Assembly: GCF_011397635.1 (NCBI RefSeq)
Contig: NC_064775.1
Coordinates: 12,674,952-12,738,951 of the forward strand
Direction of reading: 5' to 3'
From: Epinephelus fuscoguttatus
Lineage: Eukaryota; Chordata; Actinopteri; Perciformes; Serranidae
Length of the DNA: 64,000 nucleotides
Shown piece by piece: positions 34,907-46,264 of the stretch. The position numbers were made by a program, and so were the translations under genes. Below the pieces are notes generated by a model. The model did not search any database. It saw only the letters and a program-made list of their open reading frames with translations, and was not told where the DNA came from. Position 1 is the stretch's first letter. Each line of letters starts with the position of its first letter.

Positions 34907-35146
34907 CGACAGACTGGCAGCTGCAGGGTCCTTTGGTGCTAAAGTTCTGGGGCGATTCCTGATCAGAGGGCAGGACCACCTCAAGACGTGCCCTCCCCAG
35001 TGTCCCTCGGTAATAAAAAGGACACTCAGTTGGGAGCAAGATGGCTTCCTGTTGCCAGATCGACCGTCAGAGCAAATTTACAACCCCTCCACTCACCCTG
35101 ACCCCGACCCCATTATCCCACCTAAAAGATATAACCCCAAAATAAA
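34896..35146 (+). other. nid2: nid2 last exon: CDS end and 3' UTR
   Basis: The previous exon ends in phase 1 (TGT CTA TCA G), so this exon reads GG AGC CAC TAA and stops at 34904-34906, giving the tail CLSGSH. An AATAAA signal lies at 35141-35146 and a second at about 35940. A different frame stays open to 35156 but is not reachable with the observed phase. Confidence 0.8.
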
Positions 35147-36496
35147 TGTTTTGTAAATTTGTTTTATACCTCATTTTTAGTTTGTTTTTTTTCTACTGTA
35201 TTTTTGTACGTGAGTTTTTGTTTTATACCAATTAAACCTACAGAATCAGATTTTAAAATTTGTGTGAGAGTAGGTTTTCTGTTTTGTTTTTAAAGCCAAA
35301 GAAGAATGACCTGAAGAGCTTTTAAACCGTTCGAGCCAAAGTTTTGTTGTGAAACTGAGCATCACATTTCTTTTTGGTCCGCTGGCCACAGTGGCTTTTT
35401 ATATTCAGTATCATTGTTAAGCTTTCAGAGTAGATTCTGGACAAATGCAAAAACGGGGAAACAGAAAAGTTAACTGTTTTGGGGGAGATTGTTATTCAAG
35501 TCTTGACGAGAGATGCGAAGATCGATATTACTTTCAGAAATGAGTGGTAGCAATCTCTTCATTGAAGTCTCGGCAACAATTTGTACTTCAATAATTAGTG
35601 GGATCATTAATTTACCCGATTAGAAATAGAATTAGCAATTAAAGAAAATACATGTTTGAGTATGTCATGCAACATGTTAAGAGGAAAATCACCGCCACTG
35701 TTGAGACTGAAATAAATTGTGTAATCAGATTACTGTAATCTGATTCTTCGTAATAATCTCTTCCCCTCAGCCCTGTGGCCACGGTCAGATCCCAGCGACG
35801 ACAGTCCTGCCATATTTCTCTGCACTACTAATCTGTATTTCACACGTGATGAAAGGACGTTATTCTTTTTTTTTGCCAAATATTTTTACTACTACTACTT
35901 TTCAAATCTTTATCTTTTTATAAGATGTGATATTTATAACAATAAAATGTGATTTGGTACTTGACACCGTTTCTTGGGATTATTTTGTTACTCTTTCAGC
36001 TCTGATGCTCCTCGGGAAAATTACCACCACACAAGAAACACAGGAGCCAGAGTGTGTTCAGCTGTATTTATATATTTTCCCACACAGCATCAATGTAAAC
36101 CATTTCAAAATAACGTATTCTTCCATCTTGAAACAAAAGACACTAATGTAACTGTCAGTTTGAATATTTCATAAGCTTCTCTGTGGTTTCTGCTGAGGGA
36201 GACTGCAGGGCAGCCACTCTGAATGACCAACATATTAGCAGTAATAAGTACCTCGGTGTGTGTTTTGGCCTTAACTCATTTATGCTGCAATACGAAAATC
36301 AAAAACAGCATCTTAAAATTTGGCTTTTGCTCATATTTCCTCCGAGTTCCCAATCGGATTGGTCTCATCTCATGCAACAACGGAAAAAACAAACTCATAC
36401 GTCCAACGAAGACAGGCTTTTCCTTTCAAAATCAAATTAAAACTCCCGTGGTTCAGTCCCTCCCTTCGTCCAGCATCATCCTCCTCATCCTTGCTC
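34907..36496. other. Convergent nid2/rtraf intergenic region
   Basis: Holds the nid2 3' UTR and presumably the rtraf 3' UTR (minus strand). It is AT-rich, with no further gene. I could not pick a convincing poly(A) signal for rtraf. Confidence 0.6.
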
Positions 36497-38790
36497 TCAT
36501 CTGCCCACCTTGCCCAGCCTGTGGTCTGTCTTGGGGTCGGCGATGATGGCCTGAACGGCTACGATGGCCTCGTTGATCTTCGTCTGGAGCTCCCTCAGCT
36601 CCTCGATGTGCAGCAGGCGCAGGATCTGAGCCGCTTCGTTCAGAGTGGCATCTGGAAAGAAATTTATTTCAGCTAAGTTTGTGTTCATACTGCTCTGCAT
36701 CAAAGCACTATTGTACCAATGACCTCTCTGGTGGTCCCACCAGAATTTGCCCTTCCTGTACCTCTTTCATCGACAAAGCTGCACTCACCTCCAGTATCAA
36801 AACCCAAAATGTGCTTGTCTAAAGTTACTGGAACACCCTGAGAACCACAGAAACATACACATGTAACACATATACATGACTGGGACTCATTTGAGCCACC
36901 CAATTAACTTTAAGGTTTTAATTATAGGACTTGTAAATAGAAGAATCTCCAGATATCATTCTTTAAGTTTACAGTACCTCTCTGTTGTGGCTGGCTTTAG
37001 TGATCGCCTCTGGAGAAAGTCTCTCCTGGATCAGAATACGAATAGCCTGGCAGGAGAGCATGCAGACAGAAAAATGATTAGTATGACAATTTTCTACTCA
37101 ATAAGGATGTAGTGATAATAAATGAGCACACACCCACCTTGAGCATCACCAGGTAGTCGTCATGTCGTTGTATCTGCAGGATGTTGGCCAGCGCCATCAC
37201 TCCTGATTTGAAATCTGGTGAACTACCTGAAAAACACAAACAAAAGCTGACTTCATGTTTCACCTGGAGCACAGAGGAGAAGAAATCAAAAAGAAAAAGA
37301 ACAGATGTGTGAGATCAAAGTGCAAGGACAGGCAGAGGAGCAGAGGTGTTTCTTCTTACTGTCAAGATTGACGAGAGGGTCCACTGCTTTGTCGCTGTTG
37401 CCAGAGGCTGCCAGTGGCTCACAGCTCTTATACTTGTCCACTGAGGAGAGACCAACAGAGAACATATTAACGTGTCAAGTGAGGAGCCAAACAGGCTTAT
37501 ACAGATTATTTTAAACTTGTTTGACGTTATTCATTTGTCAGTGTTCGAAAGAATAACTTGACTGGTGAGCTGGTGTCATTGGAAAACATTTTTCCTTTTA
37601 TAATATCTCCATCTACTGGTTAGCATCAGTATTACAGCACAGTCCAATCCTGTAGCCAGAGTTATCTACCCTACAAAACTTTTCACTGACACCATTGTTA
37701 TCATTATAACAACAGACAAGCACGTAATGCCAGCTCACCATTGTCTCCGTATTCATATCTCACAGCCAGGCCCAGTAACCAGTCCACAGCCTCCTGCTTC
37801 TCCTGGACTCCAAAGGGACAGTTCAGGTCCTGCAGGTACTGCACACACAAACAAAACATTCAATGACATATCATGCATGTAAGAAGGCACTGACAGCTCC
37901 ATGACAATGGGGAAGAGACCTCTGCAAATAATGTGACTCCCAATTAAAACTTTCTTAGCAATAAAAACTGAAGGATTTCTACCCAGGAGAAGTTTCAGCC
38001 GGTTGCAATCTGCAGTCCTCACTGCTAGATGCTACTAAATGCCCCTGAATCTTACATGCTGTCCCTTTAAATGTGGTTTGGCAATGGACGAAAAAGTGGC
38101 CTCACCTTCTGGTAGGCTGTGGGCCAGTCTGAGCTCGGGATGTTCCTCAGGTTTCCTCTGTCCTCTATCTTGTAATGTCGGATCTTCTGGTCCTCGAGCC
38201 ACACAATGCAGTTCCTGAACTGTGTCTCATCTGAGCAGAAAGGACAGACACTGCTGAGTAGCTATTTTTAACAGGATGCAGATGTTGTTAGCTAGCACTT
38301 ACTGAGCATTTAACGTTACTTTAACAGTAGCCCAGCAATATACCCGAAATCCAAGTGAGCATATTTACATATAATGCCATTTCACATTATTACATAATGC
38401 TTGCCAAATTGCTCTAAAAAATGCATTCAAACTATATTGGAATACAACTGTGGACACAATAGGTGGTTAAATACCAAGGGCGTTCTTCAGTTATCAGTAC
38501 TGCCGAATAAAAGTGTCGTGTATAACTGGTTGTAAAAGACCCAGTGTCCCAACAGATATACAGGTTTATGAGCCACATAGCACAACAAAGCCAATATTTT
38601 ATAAATAGAGTGGCATTTCGTTGTCTCCAGTGACAGCATTTGCATGACGTTAACGTTACATGTTAGCCGGCTCCACGTTTAACTCACCGGACTAAATTTA
38701 AGAGCTCCTTTACTAGTTTTGTTTCTCACCTCTGCAGTCAAATCCTCCGGGATTGTGATAATCTAGCGCTGTCAATTTTCTCCGAAACAT
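36497..38790 (-). CDS. rtraf: RNA transcription, translation and transport factor (CGI-99/hCLE), 8 exons
   Basis: Complete gene of 242 residues (human 244). Exons on the minus strand: 38790-38730, 38230-38106, 37838-37739, 37440-37360, 37226-37138, 37046-36978, 36837-36789 and 36651-36497. They total 729 nt including TGA, and all phases close. It begins MFRRKLTALDYHNPGGFDC and contains IRHYKIEDRGNLR, VMALANILQIQRHDDYLVML and DKHILGFDTG; it ends KTDHRLGKVGR. These are near-identical to RTRAF as I know it. The protein acts in the nucleus and cytoplasm with the RTCB-DDX1-FAM98B tRNA-ligase complex and in RNA transport. The start has A at -3. It converges on nid2, as in human. Confidence 0.97.
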
Positions 38791-38884
38791 TTTAACGTAT
38801 ACTTTGTGTCTAAGCTGCTGCTTTCTTCAGCTAACAATCGGCTAGCTCAGATGTTTCTGCTAGCTAGCTAGCTGTCAATATGTG

Positions 38885-38915
38885 GCATTGCGCATGCGCG
38901 GCTGGACTTCCGGCT
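38885..38915 (-). promoter_or_regulatory. Core promoter of rtraf: NRF1-type and ETS-type sites
   Basis: A perfect NRF1 palindrome GCGCATGCGC lies at 38890-38899, with an ETS-type site (ACTTCCGG on plus, CCGGAAGT on minus) at 38906-38913. They are 100-125 nt upstream of the rtraf start codon on the minus strand. There is no obvious TATA box, as expected for a housekeeping promoter. Confidence 0.75.
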
Positions 38916-39350
38916 GTGACTATCAAAATAAAGTTCTCTAGCGCCACACGAAAATGAATTAACAACTGTGGCACTGCCACACCAATTTTCTAGACCAACT
39001 CTATATTTTGTGTTTCCAGTACTTTAAAAAACAATTATATTCTGTGAAATTTCTTCAATGTAACATTCCAGTGTTTTTACGTAGCATTTAACTAACTGTG
39101 TATTAACCATATTTGAAGGCAGTGATCATACTTAAAATCATTGCACACTCGCTCCCCAATTACAAGAACCCACAGCAGTTATAATTAAGTGCATTAGTTG
39201 TTTTCACAAACTTCTAAATCAGACGCTCTGACTCCAAATATGTTATGTGTTGTTGGAATCTGGACCATCTTAAACCTGATCAAATGGGGAGATTACAGTT
39301 CACAGTATGTTACACAGAAAGGAGCAGAAACGTTGGAAAAAAATCACAAC

Positions 39351-39356
39351 TTTATT
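39351..39356 (-). terminator. sap18 poly(A) signal
   Basis: TTTATT on plus is AATAAA on minus, about 115 nt after the sap18 stop codon. Confidence 0.7.
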
Positions 39357-39467
39357 ACACTTCACATTTTAAAAAATGAGGCAAAAACCATCCAGGATGA
39401 GGCAATGGAAAAAACAAACAAACAAAGAACAGTTTGATGTGTGTTGATTTATGTTTCATGTTTAGAA

Positions 39468-41348
39468 TTAGAAGGGCCTCATGCGTGTGTTAAGGGGCAG
39501 GGCTCTGTTTGGTGGTGTGATCGCTATGTCCAGATAGTCTCCAATTTGGAAGCGCTGGGACTGCAACGTCATGGAGTCATCTGGACCCTTTCTGCCGGAC
39601 ACAGTGCTGCCAATATCTTTCAACCTGTAAGGAGGGACACCACATATGTCAATATAGGAGCAGACAAATTCACCAGACTGGTTCGCAAGTGGCCTGATCC
39701 ATGAGTCCAACTAGTGCAGATGGAGTGTGATACCAACCTGTACACTTTCCCTCTAGGATCAGGGTAGACGATGGCAAAGCTAAAGTTGGTCCCCTTTTTT
39801 CTGGCCTCTGGATGCACTTCCTTCACCAGGCTGGTGAGTTCCTTCAGAGTAGCATCCATCCTGAAAAACACACAGAGTCAGAGACCTGTTCCAATGCCAA
39901 ACTGTACATTAGAATCACACTACTTTAACAAGGAGCTTTTACTGTCATATAAACTCAACTAATGCTTAACTGACACATGCGAAAAAAACCAAATATTTGC
40001 AGTTTCACCATGTGTATATCTGCAGTTCGCTGGAGGGGACGTTGCCACGGGCGAATTCATCTGCTCGATGATGACGGCCACTGTTGGTGGTGAATACTCT
40101 CAGCAGAAGGGGACAGGTCTGCAGCAAAAGTAAGCATCAGACATAAAGGTATATAGAAAAAGTAAAGAATAAAGTAAGAGCTGGCTGTGCCAGACAACAC
40201 AGGCAATCTGACAACGACAAACATTTTTCATTTTTAATTGGGACAGACTGATTCCTTTAAGTAATCCAGTTTTGTGGCACTGCAACGGTCAACATGAATC
40301 ACTACACAGGCACAAGGGTCATATCTCTGTCTTCGGTAAATAGCGTTCTTTTGTTTTGAGTTTGACAGTGGTTGGTGACAGTGGTTTCTTTAGTTTGCTG
40401 CCCCTTTGTGGTCACACCGAGTAACTACAACACAACATATTCTTATTCAATGTAGGTATTAACACTATTATAATTATCCTCATTAAGTGTTGAAATGGGT
40501 TATTAGTCTTCATAGTACCGATTTAAATAGTATCTGTATAAATATACAGGTACACATAGTGTACTCCATGAACTTGCTTTATCAAACCCAAATGAATGGA
40601 GGACAGCACATTGGAAACACCTGTGGAAGGCAACCTGTGTCATCTCAAATCCCTCTCATGACACCGATTATACCAACTGTACCATTGTAGTTATTAGGAG
40701 CAATACACAAACACAAAGCGATTAACCCATCAGGAAAACTGAGCTCAGGTAAGTTACAAATGTGGCAAAAAAAGATGGGTGTTGCTTGTGATTATATTCA
40801 TGCCGAATATATCCGAACACACCGAAAGAGACTTACATGTTACTGGTCTTGTATGTCGACCTATAAGAATAAAGTATTTAAATTGCATTTTTTTCCCCAG
40901 GTCACGTAGGTAACATTGAGTCAACTAATTCTATTAAAGTCTCAAGGTAAACAATGTATTTAGTGAGCTACAAATTGTCTTTAACTGTTGGTTGGGGATA
41001 TAACGTTATTCATGGTTAGCTAGCACGCTAGCATTAGCATGCTGCAGAGGCTACTGTTCAGTCTCCTTTTATTTACTGGTGATTACCAGAACATTATTAT
41101 GGCATTGAATGAAAGCAGACATACGGGTCTACATTTTTTTAATCATGATATAATGTTCAGAGTTTGTCCCGAAGTCTCTAAACTGTTAGCATTAGCATTA
41201 GCTAACAGAACCAGGTTAGCTTCGATAGCGCTGATAAGGTAAACAAGCTAACGTTAAACAAACTCCCGCCATGCACCTTTTCTCGGTCGATGGGCTTCTC
41301 TGGTTCCTTCTTGATTTCTTCTTGTGTGATGCGGGATTCAAGGGCCAT
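39468..41348 (-). CDS. sap18: Histone deacetylase complex subunit SAP18, 4 exons
   Basis: Complete gene of 153 residues, the same length as human SAP18. Minus-strand exons: 41348-41277, 40118-40009, 39860-39738 and 39624-39468; 462 nt including TAA, phases 0-2-2. Begins MALESRITQEEIKKEPEKP and contains CPLLLRVFTTNSGRHH, RGNVPSSELQIYTWMDATLK and GDYLDIAITPPNRA. SAP18 is a ubiquitin-fold protein of the Sin3-HDAC co-repressor and of the ASAP/PSAP splicing complexes with RNPS1. The start has A at -3 and G at +4. Intron 1 is 1158 nt and holds nothing recognisable. It is divergent from the connexin at 46 kb. Confidence 0.97.
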
Positions 41349-41439
41349 TCTTATTTTTAACCGATATATAATACACTTCGGTACCGACTTTTGCCACCTT
41401 GCTTGAGTATTTTATCGTAGCTGCAGCAACGAATGGGAC

Positions 41440-41475
41440 CGAAGCCGTTTCCGTTTCCGGTGTCGTTTCAGTGGC
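41440..41475 (-). promoter_or_regulatory. Probable sap18 promoter with ETS-type site
   Basis: TTCCGG at 41455-41460 (CCGGAA on minus) lies about 110 nt upstream of the sap18 start in a locally CpG-containing stretch. This is a weak, motif-only call. Confidence 0.4.
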
Positions 41476-41949
41476 GTTCAGCCAGCGATAACTATCGCCC
41501 CCTAGTGTTTCGGAGTGAGTCTCCATGCATCATGTTTGGCATGGCTACAAATATTTTGGCTTAAAGCAGTCTAGCCTGAGAGATTTTTTTCAATAAATTC
41601 AACTTTATTGAATATATTTATTACACTCAGCTAAATATTTAAAAAATATATTAAGATAATGTAAAAGCGATGTAAAAATGAGCTCAATTACAACAGATTC
41701 AAGATTCAAGAATATTATTGTCATTATGCGAGCATAACAACATTGCAAATATGTCATCCTCAATAATGCACACTTTAAAAAAGAAAAACTTCACACATAT
41801 TTAGCCCACATATAGAATAACACACGAAAGTAAGCTGTAATAATGCTAATAATAAGAACAAGAAGATATCATTTATCAGTCGCTCTGTTGTCAAATAGAA
41901 AAAGGTCAAAATACACACACATGCACAAACAGGACCTATACATGCATTA

Positions 41950-42140
41950 AATGAAGAGATGTCAAAGCAGTTGGGGGTCCAGTGCCATGCTCAAGGGCAC
42001 CTTGGCAGTGCCCAGGAGGCAAACTTGCACCTCTCCAGGTACCAGTCCACGCTCCATACTTGGTCCGTACAGGGGACTTGAATCAGTGACCCTTCGGTGC
42101 GCAGGCCCAGTCCCTATGGACTGAGCTTCTGCCCCTGTTC
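41950..42140 (-). mobile_element. tRNA-derived SINE, minus orientation
   Basis: On the minus strand it reads 'ggcagaagctcagtccatag' (A-box-like), then 'gggtcactgattcaagtccc' (B-box-like), then 'ctcaagggcacc'-type SINE body sequence on the plus strand. It matches a tRNA-derived SINE type common in teleosts. Confidence 0.65.
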
Positions 42141-42314
42141 AACATTGAAATCTGGCCAACGCAAGCACAAACATAAGTAATAATATGTATAAGAGAATGT
42201 GTGCAAGAGATTAAGGTGAAAGAAAGAAACATAACAAAATAAAATCTTTCAGGGTTTGCTGAATAAATAAAATTGAGATGTCTAAATAATCTAATAGTTG
42301 TTGCCAATTTATAA

Positions 42315-42680
42315 TGTTTGAGTTTTGTGTGTTGAATTTAGTGGCATCAAGTGGTGAGGTTGCACATTGCAACCAACAGAAACTTCTCCTGAGTGCAAAG
42401 CACGTCGGAGAAACAGGGTGGCCGACGCGAAAACGTGAATGGACCTGTCAAGTATAGCCAGCATTTGATTTGTCCATTCTGGGCTGCTGTAGAAACAACA
42501 TGGTGGACTCTGTGGAAGAGGACCTGCTCTGCATGTGGATAAATGGCTCATTCTAAGGTAACGAAAACACAACAATTCTTAGTGTCAGGTGATTATACAC
42601 TAATGCAAAAGAGTTATGAATATTCTTATCTATTTCTGCCAATATATCCCTCTAAATCCTACACACTGGACCTTTAAATT
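42315..42680. mobile_element. MITE-like dispersed repeat
   Basis: The right end 'cctacacactggacctttaa' is the usual terminus of a widespread teleost MITE. The left end ('gtgtgttgaatttagtggca') is a decayed inverted version. The body contains 'gaaacttctcctgagtgc', typical of the family from memory. Confidence 0.55.
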
Positions 42681-43976
42681 TTCAATAGTAGTCAAGTACA
42701 TTTTAAAATCAGTATCTTTAAAGACATAAAAGAAGGGTTGTCTTTTAAGCCAAATCATTTTATGTATATAACATTTTGCTATAATAATATCAAGTTAATT
42801 ACATAGCCTGCTTCTCATCTGCTGAGAAACTGGGATTGTTAAAAATGAGTATCAAGCTTTGTTAGTAACCTGAAAGTTACACAAATCATCAGGACGTCTC
42901 GCAGAATTACTGGAGTGGCTGATCCAGGATCAGTCCACCAAGTCCACCTACAGAACTGAGATCTGCCATCCAGTCACATGCTGCTCTCCCCCTCACTCAT
43001 TACAGTGTGTGAGTGCGTGTGTGCAGCTCTCTGGGTATCATATGTGAGTGTTGTACAGTGTGTGTATCCTGACACTGGCCTCCTCTGTTCTCCTGCTGGC
43101 TGCCTGATCAGGAGCTACTCTAACAATCAGCTCTATTTTACCTCTCTCTCTCTCTGTCTCCCTACTCATTCACTGTGTGTGACTCGCCTGAAACAATCCG
43201 CCAGCCTTTCTCCCTCTGTGTTTTTTTCCTTTAGTCCTGTCCTGACTGAGAGATCAAACAGTGGCTCTTTGAGGCTGGGCCTGACACTGATATCCATTCA
43301 CTGATATGCATCAAGAATAAGTGTTGCTGTTATTCCCCTAATGACTCCATTAGAATCACTGACGCCCTCTGTGTCTCAGCCCCGGACGGTTTCCTGCCCC
43401 TTCACATCATCGCTGCTCATTTTGCAGGGTCATGTTGCGTGATGTGATTCAGAGGAGAGTCTTGATACGGCGTCTGCAACTCTTGCTTCATTATAAATGA
43501 AAACTCACTCTACTGGTACACCCATGTCTACAGGCCGATTCAAACATTTTAGCTCAGGCAGAATATGCTGAAAATGTCGCAGCCCCCTCAGATGTATTCA
43601 TTTCAGTTTTGTGAGCACCCACAGTGTAAACTGAGGAAGTTGGTTTTGCTCCCACACATCAACAAACAGTGGGGAAAGCTCATCGGTCACAGTCATTAGC
43701 AGCACACAGAGCTGCACTGTCCGGCAGGCTGACTGCTGCCAAGGGATGGTTGGGCTCTGAGAAGTAACTTTGACTCTCTACCTGTGTCCTGTTACAGCCA
43801 CAAAGGGATCACACACACACACATGCACACAGACATGCACACACCTTTTACTACAAAGCAATGTTGTTCTTTCAACCTCCTGACTTCCACCCTGCAGGGG
43901 CATCATGTAGGAACTGCAGATGTGACCTTTTAATATAATTAAAGTTGTGTAATGTGTGAAAATGCTTACTGTGACA

Positions 43977-45006
43977 TTAAAGCTGGGGTAGGCAGAAAAG
44001 AAACTAAAAAAAAAAACAGCAGAATTTGAATATTCACCCTAAGCCCCTCCTACTAGACGACCACAGGCATATGCATGCACTTCATACATTAACTTAGTGT
44101 TTTATTTAATCTTGGTTTATTCTACGGTTGCCACTGTAGAGGTCACTCAGCCCCTCCTTGCCCCGCTCTCTCTCTGTGTTTGTCAGACTGTAAATTAGAC
44201 AAGATTAAGCTAGCTAGCCACCCTGCGGTCCCTCCACCTCGCTCTGGTCTTCTTGTTGCTGCAAGGGGACCGGGCAGCAGCTCTGAGATGAACCTTTTGT
44301 CGGCAGCTATAGTTGCTCGAATTCAACCAGTGCAAACCCCCAAGTAGCCATTGGGTCTAACTTGTGAAACAGCAGCAACAGAAAGTTTGCTGATCCATCG
44401 GGGAGTCGGGCTGTCTGGTCCCCTGGAGCTGGAGTTTGCATTGGCTGGATTTGGATTGCCACGGCTGCTGACTGGGGTCGGTCTCCAGGGCTGCTGCCTG
44501 CTCTCCTCTTGGCAAGGTGGTCTGTAGCAACTGGAAGTGAGGCAAAGGACACACAATGATGTGAGGCTCTAGTTAACATTAGCTACAAAAACATGAACTT
44601 GACTTTGCTGCACACGTGAGCCTTTGGATCCTGTTAGCAGAAGGCTAAACTATTAGCAACATGTTTTCTTAATCTCCGAAACACTTTGCAGATATTAAAA
44701 CATATTTTGTTTTGTTTATTGTCAGACTCTCTTTAAAACTCTCTTTATGGTAAGTCTGTCTTCCTTTCTGGGTGCTTTGCAGTGTAGGCAGTTGCTGATA
44801 ATGCTGCAATAGTAACTTTCTCTGTGGGATTCTTTGCCTTTGAATCAGGCTTTGACTGAAAGGACATGCACATGGATGTATATTTGTAGAACAGCCAATA
44901 GGAACACCCGCTCTCTGAGAAGAGAGTCTCCCATGACGGGATTTTCTAAAGCATTAAAACAGGGCAAAGAGGAGGTGCAAAATAAATCTGCCTACCCCAG
45001 CTTTAA
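43977..45006. mobile_element. 1.03-kb non-autonomous DNA transposon with 16-bp TIRs and TTAA ends
   Basis: The left end TTAA + AGCTGGGGTAGGCAGA at 43977-43996 is mirrored at the right by TCTGCCTACCCCAGCT + TTAA at 44987-45006. The 16-bp inverted repeats are perfect, and the TTAA at both ends fits a TTAA target duplication as made by piggyBac-type transposases. The interior has no transposase-like frame. Confidence 0.8.
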
Positions 45007-46158
45007 TTGTGGTACCTTGTTAATTCAAGTTTACTTGTTGCATAATGCCTTTGCAAAATAAAAACAAACAAAAAAAACAGATGATGTCATCAGGGTTGTC
45101 TTGCTTTGGGCTTGAGACTTAAAGTTTCACAGAAGGCTTTAACTTGACTGATGAAGGTCTCATTAAGGTCATTATTTTTTCAAGATTTTCCTCTAGCCTT
45201 TCACTGCCTTTATCATTTACTGAAACTCTCACAAAACAATCCCATTAGTAGTCTGCACATTTATTCAGAGTGACAAACACAGTATATATAGTATTAGTAG
45301 TCTATTATCAATGTCTGTGCAGCCTTTGCTACATTTCTCTATGAATATTATCTCCATGTCTTCTTCTGTAATACTTCTGTTGCCTCTTGCTCTGCCGCTG
45401 TAAGGTTTTATTTTGAAAACCTGCACAGGAAATCCCCTCACATTGTTCTGACTGACTTGACGTTGGAGACCCATCTTTTCTTTGATGCAGAGGAAACAGG
45501 AGCTGCAGGTTTGTTTTTTGTTCAGTGTATTAGACCTAGATTTGATTCAGTTTTGCTTCACTTGAATCATACCAGCAGTGATGTGACAGTGAGCTGTTTG
45601 TTTGTTTGTTTTTTACTGAAAAGGACCATGTGGAATATTTTCCTGAAAACACCCTGACTCTGCAGACACAAGGTAGGACAAGTATTTTTTGACAAAATCA
45701 CTTCTGGAAGAGGATTTTCAGAAAATAAAAACTTTTTTTATCCCCACAATTTCTACATATCTAACTTTTTCAGGAAGCATTTACCAACAATTGCTCCTAA
45801 TTAACACGCCATGCATACCATCATGCTGTATCAGTACAATCAGTAATCAGTGAACCAATAATCAATCAGTGGTTGACTGTGAATGGTGCGGCTCAGTGAG
45901 GACTGTAGTAGTGTGGGTTTGTACAGTATGTTCAGTGTGTTTTTAGTTGAGTGGGCTCTGCTCAGTACAGTCCACAGTGGGCAGAGAGGTTCATCAGTTC
46001 ACATGGACTCTGGCTCTTTGCCTTCTCTCCTCCTCCTCTCACTTTCATTCCTTTTCATCCTCTTCTTCTGTCAAACTTCTCTTTTGTTTCATCGCCTGTC
46101 TCTGCTTTCATCTTCTGCCACCGCCTCCCTTCTCAATTTCCATCTGTGTTTCTGTCAG

Positions 46159-46189
46159 ATGAGCAGTTCAAAGGAACCAGTCAAACCTG
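46159..46189 (+). other. Possible small non-coding 5' exon of the beta connexin
   Basis: The first coding exon starts right after an acceptor (cccag at 46259-46263), so an upstream non-coding exon is needed. A 31-nt candidate has a strong pyrimidine tract and 'tgtcag' before it and a 'gtacat' donor after it. It contains an ATG out of frame with the connexin. Speculative. Confidence 0.25.
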
Positions 46190-46264
46190 GTACATAAATC
46201 CATTTCTATACAGGCAGCTAGTTTGATAGTATTGCATTCTCATGTGTCGGCCTGTTTCCCCAGG

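Larger units (their letters stand above)
38791..39467. other. rtraf-sap18 spacer
   Basis: Contains the rtraf promoter and 5' UTR, and the sap18 3' UTR with its poly(A) signal. The genes are head-to-tail on the minus strand with only 677 nt between coding ends. A 'gctagctagctagct' run lies at about 38860. No other gene is seen. Confidence 0.75.
41349..46263. other. sap18-connexin intergenic region
   Basis: About 4.9 kb between divergent genes. It contains a SINE (about 41950-42140), a MITE-like repeat (about 42315-42680), a TTAA-flanked element (43977-45006) and a CT-rich stretch just before the connexin. No complete gene is seen, and the open frames lack family resemblance. Confidence 0.65.

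Noticed and set aside
34866-35156. Open frame continuing to 35156 as a longer nid2 C-terminus
   Set aside because: The preceding exon ends in phase 1, which gives GSH and a stop at 34906; the resulting tail matches the expected short end. Kept only as a finding.
36320-36676. Plus-strand open frame of 118 codons
   Set aside because: It is the antisense shadow of the last rtraf exon.
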